A DNA stretch of 34,193 bases, from positions 1 through 34,193 of the forward strand of contig JAQXOR010000016.1 of NCBI GenBank assembly GCA_029099805.1, in the 5' to 3' direction. Below are positions 1 to 8,318 of the stretch, piece by piece. The translations under genes were made by a program, and so were the position numbers. The stretch comes from Lachnospiraceae bacterium (GTDB taxonomy: Bacteria > Bacillota > Clostridia > Lachnospirales > Lachnospiraceae). Numbering within the stretch: position 1 is the first letter of the stretch; every line of letters starts with the position of its first letter. A model generated the notes under the pieces. The model was given only the letters and a program-made list of their open reading frames with translations, was not told the origin of the DNA and made no database searches.

Positions 1-31
1 ATTAGAATAGAAATAGAAAAGAGGTGAGCAG

Positions 32-1151
32 ATGGTAGAGTTGGACGAAATTAAGTACGAACTCTCCGGGTTTGAAAAGCCGCTGCTTGAAATGGGGGAT
101 TCACTTTGACCTCCCCGGAAAGCGCGAGAAAATACAGGAAATAGAAGCAATTATGCAGGAACCGGGCTTCTGGGATGATGCGGACAAGTCGCAGGGGTAT
201 ATCAAGGAGCTCAAAAATCTTAAGGACGCGGTTGCTGATTATGAAGAATTAAAGACGGAGTACGAGGATGTGCAGACCTATCTCGAAATGGGATATGAAT
301 CGGGAGATGCTTCCCTGGTACCGGAAGCCAAAGAGGCGCTGGAGCTCTTTAAAGACCATTATGAGCGCATGCATTTAAATGCACTTCTCAGTGGAGAGTA
401 TGATAAAGAGGATGCAATTCTTACCCTTCACGCAGGTGCCGGCGGAACAGAAAGCTGTGACTGGGCGTCCATGCTCTGCCGCATGTATCAGCGTTGGGCA
501 GACAAACGTGGTTTTACAACCGAGATGATTGATTTCCTGGATGGTGACGAGGCCGGGTATAAATCGGTGACGCTGGAGATTCATGGTGAAAATGCATACG
601 GGTATTTGAAATCGGAACACGGTGTTCATCGTCTGGTGCGGATTTCGCCGTTTAATGCCGCGGGGAAACGACAGACTTCCTTTGTGTCCTGTGACATTAT
701 GCCGGATTTAAAAGAAGCACCGGAAATTGAAATTGATGAAAAGGACCTGCGGATTGATACGTATCGCTCCAGTGGTGCAGGTGGTCAGCATGTCAACAAG
801 ACATCTTCGGCCATTCGTATTACTCATTTGCCGACCGGAATTGTGGTACAGTGCCAGAATGAGCGCTCCCAGTTTCAGAATAAAGATAAAGCAATGCAAA
901 TGCTGAAAGCAAAATTATACCTGTTGCAGGAGCAGCAGAATGCTGAAAAGGAATCCGGCATCCGTGGGGAGGTACGGGATATTAACTTCGGTAATCAGAT
1001 TCGCTCCTATGTACTGCAACCGTATACTTTGGTCAAAGACCACCGTACGAATGAGGAGATAGGTAACGCTCAGGCTGTACTGGATGGTAATCTGGACCCG
1101 TTTATAAATGCATACTTACGATGGAATGCAACCGGAAAGACAAAGGCTTAA
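32..1151 (+). CDS. prfB: Peptide chain release factor 2 (RF2), with programmed +1 frameshift
   Basis: RF2 recognises UGA and UAA stop codons on the ribosome and triggers peptide release. The peptidyl-hydrolase motif GAGGQHVNKTSSA and the domain 2 stop-recognition motif ISPF are both visible. The ORF track begins at 72, but the true start is the ATG at 32 behind the ribosome binding site GAGGTGAG. It gives a 25-codon leader frame (MVELDEIKYELSG...) ending at an in-frame TGA at 107-109. Translation then continues in the +1 frame as DLPGKREKIQE. Total length is about 372 aa, normal for RF2. cheW follows 21 bp downstream, probably cotranscribed. Confidence 0.97.
95..110 (+). promoter_or_regulatory. 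prfB programmed +1 ribosomal frameshift site
   Basis: The sequence CTTTGAC (104-110) carries the in-frame UGA. It is preceded by a GGGGG stretch that can act as an internal Shine-Dalgarno element. The ATG at 32 is in frame with the TGA, and the GGQ-containing body is exactly +1. This is the classical autoregulation of RF2: low RF2 causes a pause at UGA and slippage on CUU-U. Confidence 0.95.
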
Positions 1152-1172
1152 CAGAAAAGAGGAGGTTTTTGT

Positions 1173-1631
1173 ATGGCAGAGAGAGATATTATTTTTCGTG
1201 TGGGCGAGGAAGAATATGGATTAGATGTGCAAATGGTGACTGCAATTGAGTCAATGACGGAAGTGGTACCGGTTCCGAATGCTCCTGCATGCATTTTGGG
1301 TCTTATGAATTTGCGCGGAGAGGTTATCCCGGTCTATAGTCTTCGTAAGCGATTCACCTTAGAAGAATGCAACGATGTTATGAAAAATAAGCTGATAGTA
1401 ACACGCTATAACGGAAAATCCATTGCATTCAAAGTAGATGAGGTTATGGAAATGCGTGATTTTGAGGCAGGGGATATTTCCGAGACACCGGTAATTGCAA
1501 GGTCGGACAGAACGAACTATGTGCGTGCGATAGCAAACAAGCAGGGAAAGCTTGTGTTGCTTTTGGAGCCTGCCGGTATGTACGAGGGGGATGAAGAGGC
1601 ACGTATGGAGGAAGTTCTGAAAGCGTTGTAG
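1173..1631 (+). CDS. cheW: CheW-like chemotaxis coupling protein
   Basis: Single-domain CheW of 152 aa with no signal peptide or membrane segment. The family pattern is visible: an N-terminal strand region (IIFRVGEEEYGLDV), the conserved MTEVVPVPNAPACILGLMNLRGEVIPV core that contacts CheA and receptor tips, and a C-terminal VDEVMEMRDF segment. CheW docks CheA onto chemoreceptors at the inner membrane face. The gene sits 21 bp after prfB with a strong site (GAGGAGG) and converges on the AraC gene with a gap of only 5 bp. No cheA lies in the window, so this may be an accessory CheW serving the receptors encoded nearby. Confidence 0.92.
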   Translation: MAERDIIFRVGEEEYGLDVQMVTAIESMTEVVPVPNAPACILGLMNLRGEVIPVYSLRKRFTLEECNDVMKNKLIVTRYNGKSIAFKVDEVMEMRDFEAGDISETPVIARSDRTNYVRAIANKQGKLVLLLEPAGMYEGDEEARMEEVLKAL

Positions 1632-1636
1632 GAGTC

Positions 1637-2482
1637 TTATTTTTGAAATCTGTTATGCCGGTTGTAGCTTGCCCGGTATTCCGATGGGGAAAGTCCGGTG
1701 ATTTTTCGGAATGCGTTGGAAAAATTGTGTGCATCGGAAAATCCCAGACTGTATGCAATCTGGGAAACGGGATGTGTGGATTCCGAGAGGGCAGACTTGG
1801 CAACCTCCATTTTAGCCTGCAATACCTGTTGCTTTAAGGTAATGCCTGCATATTTCTTGAAAAGAGTGGTCAGATACTTTTCATTGTATCCGAAATGCGC
1901 CGCTATTTCTGAAATATGCAGGTTTTCTTGTACATTCCATGAAATATAGTCCAAAATGTCACCGTAAAGCTGTTCCTTTAATTCCTTGTCTTTTCGGAGC
2001 CGGTGTCTGCATTGTGCACTAAGCTCCGAAAGAATCGTACTGCACAAATATCTGTTTAAGGTGCTGTCCTTATATCTTTTATCAGAATCCTGTAATTCCT
2101 TCATCAAAATGATGAGACGCTCCGGAAAAGATAACGCACCGGTAGCCGGAATCTGCAAATAGTCCGGCAGATATTCTACATGAGTAGAAAATTGTTCATG
2201 GTCCTGCCGTTCTCCGTGATATCCGAAATGCAGCCAGTAAAACTCGCAATCACCGGATTTGGTACCATGCTGGCACGGCGTAGGAGCCATAAGCAGGTAC
2301 TCCCCGGCATTTACCGCATATTCCTGCTCATGGTCGGCAATATACAGGGTACCTTCCGTAACGACCATCAGCTCGTAATCATCACGGCTTCGCGTCATGT
2401 GAATCCAGTCTTTGTTTGGGGATGTGAATTTTCCACACCAGTGATAGATAAATTCCTTTGTTGTGTCAAATTGAAGAATCAT
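1637..2482 (-). CDS. AraC/XylS-family transcriptional regulator
   Basis: About 281 aa. The N-terminal half is a cupin-like sugar-sensing domain (YELMVVTEGTLYIADHEQEYAVNAGEYLLMAP). The C-terminal ~100 residues form the double helix-turn-helix of AraC proteins (ISEIAAHFGYNEKYLTTLFKKYAGITLKQQV ... SQIAYSLGFSDAHNFSNAFRKITGLSPSEYR). The track starts at 2503, but the ATG at 2482 has AAAGGAA at proper spacing, so I prefer it. It is divergent from the arabinofuranosidase gene. By this arrangement it is probably the local activator of that gene in response to an arabinose-containing ligand; that role is inference. Confidence 0.92.
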   Translation of the reverse strand: MILQFDTTKEFIYHWCGKFTSPNKDWIHMTRSRDDYELMVVTEGTLYIADHEQEYAVNAGEYLLMAPTPCQHGTKSGDCEFYWLHFGYHGERQDHEQFSTHVEYLPDYLQIPATGALSFPERLIILMKELQDSDKRYKDSTLNRYLCSTILSELSAQCRHRLRKDKELKEQLYGDILDYISWNVQENLHISEIAAHFGYNEKYLTTLFKKYAGITLKQQVLQAKMEVAKSALSESTHPVSQIAYSLGFSDAHNFSNAFRKITGLSPSEYRASYNRHNRFQK

Positions 2483-2541
2483 ACACGTTCCTTTCAGCTG
2501 CATTGAGAATGAAACTTACATTAATTTCCTGCTCTCATTAA

Positions 2542-2569
2542 ATTATACCACAGAATAACAGAATGTAAA
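2542..2569 (-). promoter_or_regulatory. Predicted sigma-A promoter of the AraC gene
   Basis: On the minus strand TTTACA (-35) is followed after 16 bp by a perfect TATAAT. The transcript would start about 50 bp upstream of the regulator start codon. The facing glycosidase gene lacks a good -35 hexamer in the remaining intergenic DNA, as expected for an activator-dependent promoter. Confidence 0.6.
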
Positions 2570-2673
2570 ACCAACTTTTTCACACCTTTTATTACGTTTG
2601 AAGATTCCAATTTTGTTCCATAAATGTCATACTTGTTTTAAGACAAACGATGGAGAGAAAGGAAGGAAAATCG

Positions 2674-5082
2674 ATGATAAGCGGAGCAAAAGCGTTTTCA
2701 TTACAAAAGGTAGTATTAAAAGATTCTTATCTGGTGAATGCATTTGAAAAAGAAGTGGCATACCTGACGGCGTTTGATACGGATAAGCTACTGGCAGGAT
2801 TCCGGGAAACAGCCGGGGTGGATATGCGGGGAGCTACCCGTTATGAGGGCTGGGAAAGCATGTTAATCGGGGGACATACGCTGGGACATTATATGACAGC
2901 TTGTGTGCGAAGCTGTGAATCCGGAAATTGCAGAGAAGAGGACAGAACGGAGCTGTTGCAGATTTTAAATCGCCTGACAGATGGGCTTAAGGAGTGCCAG
3001 GAGGCAGGAACGACAGGATTTTTGTTTGGTGCAATTATTCTTGATAAGGAAAATGTTGAGCTTCAGTTTGATTATGTTGAGGAAAACAAAACCAACATTA
3101 TTACGCAGGCATGGGTGCCGTGGTATACGATGCATAAATTGCTGGAAGGACTTGTCTCCGTAGCAAATATGGAGGTTGAAGGTGATGTCGCAGAAGAAAT
3201 CAAATGTACGGCGAAGATAGTGATGACAAAGCTGGCAGACTGGGTATACAACCGGGCAAGCCGCTGGGATGAGAAGACACACCGGACGGTGCTTGGCATT
3301 GAATACGGCGGTATGAATGACTGCCTGTATGATGTGTATCGGATTACCGGGAAGAAAGAGCATCTGGAAGCGGCACATGCGTTTGACCAGGTGGAGCTTT
3401 TTGAATGTGTTTTGCAGGCTAAGGCAGGAGACAATATACTGAATAATTATCATGCCAATACGACAATACCAAAATTTCTTGGGGCATTAAACCGTTATAC
3501 GGTAACGGGAGAGTCAAGGTATCTCGACTATGTAACTCATTTCTGGAAGCTGGTGACCGAAAACCATACCTATATTACCGGAGGTAACAGCGAATGGGAG
3601 CATTTCGGTGAGGACCGGATTTTGGATAAGGAGCGGACAAACTGTAACTGTGAGACATGTAATGTATATAATATGCAGAAGATGACCAAAAAGCTGTTTC
3701 AGATTACCGGGGAGGTAAAGTACGCGGATTGGTTTGAAAATACCTACATGAATTCCATTTTATCCTCACAGAACCCCGATACCGGGATGACAACCTATTT
3801 CCAGCCGATGGCGAGCGGATATTATAAGGTCTACGGGGACCGTTTCCACAAGTTCTGGTGCTGTACCGGAACCGGAATGGAGAATTTTTCAAAGCTTCAG
3901 GAAGGCTTTTATTTTGAGAAGGAGAATATGCTGCTTGTAAATCAGTATATTGCATCCTCGGTGGTATTCCGCGGGGTAACAATTACACAGGAGGCAGAGA
4001 TTCCGAGGACGGACAAGGTAAGCTTCCGGATAGAGAGTGCTTTGGAAGGAGATATCCTTTTCCGACTGCCCTGTTGGTTATCCGAAAAGGCTGGCATTAC
4101 AGTAAATGGGAAGGACTACGGTTATCGCGTAATCGGAGCGAAAGAAGCAGGCGCTGATTCTGCATTTGGAATCATGAGAGCCGGAAAGGGCTATGCATTG
4201 GTAGAGGGTCCGTTTGAGGCGGATACATCGATTGAGCTTACATTGCCGATGAAGGTAACCGCACATAATCTGCCGGATGGCAAACAAACCTATGGCTTTC
4301 AATATGGTCCGGTGGTGCTGAGTGCTCTTCTGGGGACGAAGGATATGACGGATGCAACGACGGGTGTCAATGTAACCATCCCCGGAAACCGTCTGATTGA
4401 GGAATGTTATGTTCCGTCAAAAAGCGAGCGGATTACAGTAAAGGAAGGCAGTGTGGCAGATTATATGGAACATATTGAGGAGCATCTGGTACGTCAGGGA
4501 GAGGACCTAATATTTTTACTGACAGGAACCGATGCAAACCTGACATATGTACCGCATTATTCCCAGCATAAGGAAAGATACGGAATCTATTTTAAATTCA
4601 CTGCTCCGAATTCACCGGAAGTATGTGACAAAGAAACGGAATCTGTACCGATTGATACGGTTCAGCCGGGATATGGACAGTATGAGAATGATGCACTACA
4701 TGCCATGATAGAATACGGAACCGGCTCTGTCGGGACAACGGCGGGAGGAACTTCACGGTATGCAAAGGCAGGCGGGAGCTTTTCCTACACGATGGAGGTC
4801 TGTCCGGAGGGCACCGAGCTTCTTGTGATGTTTCGGAATTCAGATGCCGGAAAGGGAATCAAAATCACTGCGGGGGATGTGGCGCTTTATGAGGCGGTAT
4901 TGGAAGCACAGGGAGAAGAGGAGTATTTTACGGTAAGACTCCCGATTACGGAGAAAGCAATGCAATCCGCCGAAAAGCGGTTTTACGATTGCAGGGAACG
5001 TACTGTTTTGAGCTTTACCTTCAGCGGAATAGACGGGAAAGAATCCGCAGCGGTATGCCAGTTCCTATATACGGTACAGTAA
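2674..5082 (+). CDS. GH127/GH146-type beta-L-arabinofuranosidase (DUF1680 superfamily)
   Basis: About 802 aa, cytoplasmic (no signal peptide). The N-terminal (alpha/alpha)6 barrel signature is clear (RYEGWESMLIGGHTLGHYMTACV). The metal/catalytic Cys-Glu cluster is present: CETC at residues 326-329 and the adjacent Cys pair in FWCCTGTGMEN at 396-397. In the characterised enzyme HypBA1 the equivalent residues bind zinc and supply a cysteine nucleophile. The length (HypBA1 is about 660 aa) and the CCTGTGMEN form resemble GH146 as much as GH127. The protein would release L-arabinofuranose from imported oligosaccharides. ATG 2674 is chosen over 2650 because AAGGAAGG lies 7 bp upstream. The AraC gene is divergent. 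Confidence 0.88.
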   Translation: MISGAKAFSLQKVVLKDSYLVNAFEKEVAYLTAFDTDKLLAGFRETAGVDMRGATRYEGWESMLIGGHTLGHYMTACVRSCESGNCREEDRTELLQILNRLTDGLKECQEAGTTGFLFGAIILDKENVELQFDYVEENKTNIITQAWVPWYTMHKLLEGLVSVANMEVEGDVAEEIKCTAKIVMTKLADWVYNRASRWDEKTHRTVLGIEYGGMNDCLYDVYRITGKKEHLEAAHAFDQVELFECVLQAKAGDNILNNYHANTTIPKFLGALNRYTVTGESRYLDYVTHFWKLVTENHTYITGGNSEWEHFGEDRILDKERTNCNCETCNVYNMQKMTKKLFQITGEVKYADWFENTYMNSILSSQNPDTGMTTYFQPMASGYYKVYGDRFHKFWCCTGTGMENFSKLQEGFYFEKENMLLVNQYIASSVVFRGVTITQEAEIPRTDKVSFRIESALEGDILFRLPCWLSEKAGITVNGKDYGYRVIGAKEAGADSAFGIMRAGKGYALVEGPFEADTSIELTLPMKVTAHNLPDGKQTYGFQYGPVVLSALLGTKDMTDATTGVNVTIPGNRLIEECYVPSKSERITVKEGSVADYMEHIEEHLVRQGEDLIFLLTGTDANLTYVPHYSQHKERYGIYFKFTAPNSPEVCDKETESVPIDTVQPGYGQYENDALHAMIEYGTGSVGTTAGGTSRYAKAGGSFSYTMEVCPEGTELLVMFRNSDAGKGIKITAGDVALYEAVLEAQGEEEYFTVRLPITEKAMQSAEKRFYDCRERTVLSFTFSGIDGKESAAVCQFLYTVQ

Positions 5083-5091
5083 ATATTTGCT

Positions 5092-5136
5092 ACAGTAAAA
5101 CAAAAGGTGCAGGCCGAAAGAACCGGTCTGCACCTT
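5092..5136 (-). terminator. Rho-independent terminator, best for the minus strand
   Basis: A 13-bp stem (AAGGTGCAGGCCG with CGGTCTGCACCTT, one G-U pair) closes a 7-nt loop at 5104-5136. Read on the minus strand it is followed by TTTTGTTTT, so it ends the hprK-like/glutaminase-like transcript. In the plus direction it lacks a T-run but may still help to end the arabinofuranosidase mRNA. Confidence 0.8.
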
Positions 5137-5153
5137 GGTTGTCGTGCGGATAT

Positions 5154-5804
5154 TTAAAGCCGGGAAGCCGGGCGGAGCAGAGAAATCTCATTATAAGGGG
5201 TTTCTCCGGGAACGATATAAATGAGGGACGGGTTTGCAAGCAGAAAGTCCTTGTAATAGTCGATGTTTGGTGTAGCATCCGGGAAAAGCTTTAAGAGAGG
5301 CTTCATCTGTGTTGAGAAGGCAATCAGGCGGTCCGTCCGGAGATAATAGAGGCACCGCGAGGCTGTGTGGTCGGAAAATAAAGTCAAGGAACGGCTCTGT
5401 TCTTCCCAGACAGCAAATGAGAATAAGCCCCGAAATAATGATACGCATTCTGCTCCGTAGGCAAGATAGGAAAGATACATCAGTGTGCCGTCCGGAGCAT
5501 CGGTAAGCTGTTCCCTCGTGTAATTTTGTGAAAGGAGGGATTCGATTACTTCCGGCCGGTTATCCAGAATGCAGTCGGCAGTAAACAGTATGCCACGTTC
5601 TTCGTTGTAAATGGGAAGGCATTCACGGACGGATTCTTCTGTGAGATATTGAATTCCGCAGCCAAAACAGGCATTCTCTGTACGGACACTTTCATAACGG
5701 TCGATTTTGCATGTACTTCGGTAAGAGTCTTCGAACAGTCGGCAGCAATTCTCCGGCAAGCCTTTGTTTTGGTCCGGTGCGACAATTCCCCAAATTGCAG
5801 ACAT
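5154..5804 (-). CDS. Stand-alone glutaminase-like (Ntn) domain related to asparagine synthetase B / lasso cyclase
   Basis: 216 aa from an ATG with a strong site (AAGGGAG); the track start at 5819 is a TTG overlapping that site. The whole protein matches only the N-terminal class II glutamine amidotransferase domain of AsnB-type enzymes: MSAIWGIVAPDQ, then GILFTADCILDNRPEV, PDGTLMYLSYLAYGAECVSLFRGLFSFAVWEEQ, and a terminal YIVPGETPY. Position 2 is Ser-Ala rather than the catalytic Cys, so glutaminase activity is unlikely; lasso peptide cyclases also often lack this Cys. The ATP-dependent synthetase domain (about 350-400 aa) is absent. The gene ends at a stop 18 bp before a terminator, so it looks cleanly bounded rather than randomly broken. 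It lies 52 bp downstream of the HPr-kinase-like gene. Its function is unknown; it could be a cyclase remnant or a regulatory partner. Confidence 0.8.
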   Translation of the reverse strand: MSAIWGIVAPDQNKGLPENCCRLFEDSYRSTCKIDRYESVRTENACFGCGIQYLTEESVRECLPIYNEERGILFTADCILDNRPEVIESLLSQNYTREQLTDAPDGTLMYLSYLAYGAECVSLFRGLFSFAVWEEQSRSLTLFSDHTASRCLYYLRTDRLIAFSTQMKPLLKLFPDATPNIDYYKDFLLANPSLIYIVPGETPYNEISLLRPASRL

Positions 5805-5856
5805 AGTATCTCCCTTCAATGGTAAACGACAATGTTTGAGCCTAATATACGGCAGT

Positions 5857-6747
5857 CTATCGGATATAGGTAAGGAGTTGCTTCAGGATGATTTCACGGG
5901 TATCATATCCGACCGGTCGGATGATATGATAAACAGGAATCCTGGACGCGAGTGTCAGTCCGCGGACTCCGTTTTCCGGCGTGTATAATGCTTCTCCAAG
6001 CAGCGGCCGCAGAAACAGTGAATTCATACAGGCCTGAAATTTGGCTATCCCTGTGACTTCCGCAGAGAATACACGGTCCGTATCGGAGAGTGAGAGCATA
6101 ATCATTGCCTGTACCGGAACCGGACCGGTAGGAAAGTATCCGCGGTAGGGTACAAGAAATTTGTCCTTTGCCTCATCGATATAAATAAGCTCCTCCTCGG
6201 AGATGCCGAGGCGCCGTACGGCATCTCGGCATAGCTTCTGATAGGGAAATGCTGCGTAGGCGGATACCGATGCTTCATCGGAACAATCAAGCATGGTAAT
6301 ATCATCTGCCATCAGGCAATAGCCTTTTTTCAGCAGTGCAGAGGTAAGCGTTGACTTTCCGCTGCCACTGTCACCGCAAAGAAGTATCGCGCCTTTCGGT
6401 CCGGAAACACAGGAGCCGTGAATGGCAAGCTTATTCTGCTGATGGAGCAGCATGGAAATTCCCCAGCCGAGCAGATAGGAGCTTAAGAGTGCATCGGGAG
6501 TATCCTTTTTTCTTTCGTAAAAAATCCGGGTGCCGCCTTTTACCAGAAGATAACAGTGCGAGTTGGATAAATAGCTCACATCTGCGGCAATATGGGAATA
6601 GCAGACGGAGTCTGCTTTCAGAGTATCCGGAAAAGGTGCTTCGGAGACGGTAATCTGCGGGAACTCCTCTCCGGCAGAGACTGCCGGTAATTGCCGGAGC
6701 GCGATGTCAGATGCAAGTTGCATGCCGTAAATTCGATAATAATACAT
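5857..6747 (-). CDS. HPr-kinase-like P-loop protein of the lasso-cluster type
   Basis: 296 aa, no membrane segments. It contains a Walker A loop GDSGSGKST at residues 125-133, preceded by the conserved LAIHGSCV and followed by a Walker-B-like LMADD at 146-149, as in the kinase fold of HprK. It lacks the usual N-terminal domain of true HPr kinase. Such stand-alone HprK-like proteins are typical of Firmicutes lasso peptide clusters, where some phosphorylate the precursor C-terminus. The start ATG has AGGA 6 bp upstream, and a promoter lies about 50 bp upstream. It forms a transcription unit with the downstream glutaminase-like gene. No RRE/PqqD or B2 protease gene is adjacent, so the substrate is unknown. 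Confidence 0.82.
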   Translation of the reverse strand: MYYYRIYGMQLASDIALRQLPAVSAGEEFPQITVSEAPFPDTLKADSVCYSHIAADVSYLSNSHCYLLVKGGTRIFYERKKDTPDALLSSYLLGWGISMLLHQQNKLAIHGSCVSGPKGAILLCGDSGSGKSTLTSALLKKGYCLMADDITMLDCSDEASVSAYAAFPYQKLCRDAVRRLGISEEELIYIDEAKDKFLVPYRGYFPTGPVPVQAMIMLSLSDTDRVFSAEVTGIAKFQACMNSLFLRPLLGEALYTPENGVRGLTLASRIPVYHIIRPVGYDTREIILKQLLTYIR

Positions 6748-6791
6748 AGAAAATCCTGCACTTTCTGATAGCAGTGAACGGGTTTTATTTT

Positions 6792-6820
6792 ATTATAACG
6801 GCTTTTTTTCGGAAAAACAA
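6792..6820 (-). promoter_or_regulatory. Predicted promoter of the hprK-like/glutaminase-like unit
   Basis: On the minus strand TTGTTT is followed after 17 bp by a perfect TATAAT, about 45 bp before the kinase start codon. The weak -35 could mean modest or regulated expression. Confidence 0.5.
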
Positions 6821-6885
6821 TACAGCAAATGAAATGCTTCCTTCAGTCAATCAGAAAGCAATGTCTGCGTTATCGGTAACGGCGG

Positions 6886-8100
6886 TTAATGGAACAGCTT
6901 TGGTACACCGTTATACAAAACCTGATTGACGGTGTTGATATCATGACCTCCCGGAACCACACACTGGTACAGATTGCCGTTGGCAAAGTTCTCGCAGTAA
7001 AGGAAGGTGTCGGTAAGTGTCTTCATGGCATTAATCTGCGGAGTGAGATTAGGATTGGCGGAATCGCTGGTGCCACAGCCGCAGTAAATGAAGAAGTCTT
7101 CTGCATTTTTTCCTGCTTGCGCAACCTTTGAAGCCAGATGCTCGGCAGTCTGCATGGCTTTACTGTTTCCTGCGGTCATTCCGAGAGCCCAGCAGTCACC
7201 GCTCATCGGCATGAAGTACGCGAATTCATCAAGGCAGTTTTCAAACACGGACCAGGTAGTTACCGCCCCCATGGAAAAGCCGCCGAAGGCACGGTGGGTT
7301 CTGGAAGCGGCCAGTTCCTCCGGGGTAACGTCTTCTGCATAGGTATGATAGGTTGTTTCAAAAACAGGAATCAGGTCATTCATCAGTTCATAGTGAAAGT
7401 CGATGCAGTTTTGGGTCGCATCATTGCTATATTCGGTATAGTAGGATACGGCACATACTATCATCGGTTCGATTTCTCCGGCATCAATCATACTGTCAAG
7501 CATACGGGTGAATTTGCTCTTTAGGCCCTCGCCTCCTAAAAACCACTTCGGAGAATCTCCGCCGCCGTGCATCAGATACAGGACATTGTACCTGGTTTCG
7601 GTATCTGTTTCGTCGTAGCATGCCGGCAGATAAACCAAAGCGGATTTCTGATACACTTTTCCGTTGTTGTTTCGATGGTTCCTTGTTTCATAAATAAAAT
7701 TGCTCACAGAGCCTAACGGTGCAGGATTGTCATATAAGTAGTTTTGCGTCAGCTTTTGTGTTGTATTATCCGGATAAGTGCGTTCTCTGTCAAAAGTCAA
7801 AAGAGGTTCGGTGAGGACCGGCGTAGCTGTCGGAACAGGAGACACGGTCGGAACAGGAGTAGAGGTTGGTCTCGGAGTTGCGGTAGGTTTTGGAGTTGCA
7901 GTGAGCTCCGGAGTTTGCTTTTCTACCGGCGTTATATCGTTGGTATCCACCGGTATTCCGGTCAGTGTGTCCGAACTCTCAGTCTCTCCGGGTGCGGGTG
8001 TATTTTGTGTGATGGTACCGGAAGAGTCTCCGGATTTTCCCGAACAGCCGGACAGCATCAGAACGGCTGCAATAAGTAAAAAGAATGCTTTATGTTTCAT
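6886..8100 (-). CDS. Secreted lipoprotein esterase, CE1/esterase-D-like (feruloyl or acetyl-xylan esterase type)
   Basis: 404 aa. An N-terminal signal peptide ends in a lipobox (LMLSGC, lipidated Cys19). A Thr/Pro-rich linker with repeated TPxPT units (about residues 55-100) then leads to an alpha/beta-hydrolase domain. Its nucleophile elbow is GGFSMGA with Ser276; the catalytic His is probably H386 in PGGHDINTV, and LYLMHGGGDSPKWF is the oxyanion-hole region. The protein would be anchored outside the membrane and remove ester side groups from plant xylan. The start has a near-perfect AGGAGGT site. No carbohydrate-binding module is evident. Substrate assignment is by family resemblance only. 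Confidence 0.85.
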   Translation of the reverse strand: MKHKAFFLLIAAVLMLSGCSGKSGDSSGTITQNTPAPGETESSDTLTGIPVDTNDITPVEKQTPELTATPKPTATPRPTSTPVPTVSPVPTATPVLTEPLLTFDRERTYPDNTTQKLTQNYLYDNPAPLGSVSNFIYETRNHRNNNGKVYQKSALVYLPACYDETDTETRYNVLYLMHGGGDSPKWFLGGEGLKSKFTRMLDSMIDAGEIEPMIVCAVSYYTEYSNDATQNCIDFHYELMNDLIPVFETTYHTYAEDVTPEELAASRTHRAFGGFSMGAVTTWSVFENCLDEFAYFMPMSGDCWALGMTAGNSKAMQTAEHLASKVAQAGKNAEDFFIYCGCGTSDSANPNLTPQINAMKTLTDTFLYCENFANGNLYQCVVPGGHDINTVNQVLYNGVPKLFH

Positions 8101-8168
8101 TGGAAGTTACCTCCTGGTTTTACATTATCCATGCGTGATACCCATGGAATGATTTCTTTCATGAGATA

Positions 8169-8197
8169 ATCATACCTTATTTTGGAGTAAAGCGCAA
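8169..8197 (-). promoter_or_regulatory. Predicted promoter of the lipoprotein esterase
   Basis: On the minus strand TTGCGC and TATGAT are separated by 17 bp, giving a leader of about 60 nt. Confidence 0.4.
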
Positions 8198-8244
8198 TGC
8201 GAATTAGATACTTAATTTACGAAAAATGTACGAAAAAGAAGACG

Positions 8245-8273
8245 TTGACACTACCATGCAGAAATGATAGACT
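8245..8273 (+). promoter_or_regulatory. Predicted promoter of the chemoreceptor gene
   Basis: A perfect TTGACA is followed after 17 bp by TAGACT, about 45 bp before the start codon. I do not see a clear motility (sigma-28) promoter here. Confidence 0.5.
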
Positions 8274-8318
8274 GATAATAGATGATACTGGAAATTATAC
8301 TTTTGACGAGGTGACAGT

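Noticed and set aside
6869-6882. Hairpin CGTTA-TCGG-TAACG after the esterase gene as terminator
   Set aside because: The stem is only 5 bp and no T-run follows on the minus strand.
7778-8152. Plus-strand ORF with VGTGV/VAVG repeats
   Set aside because: It is the antisense of the Thr/Pro-rich linker of the lipoprotein esterase; the repeat pattern comes from the TPxPT codons.
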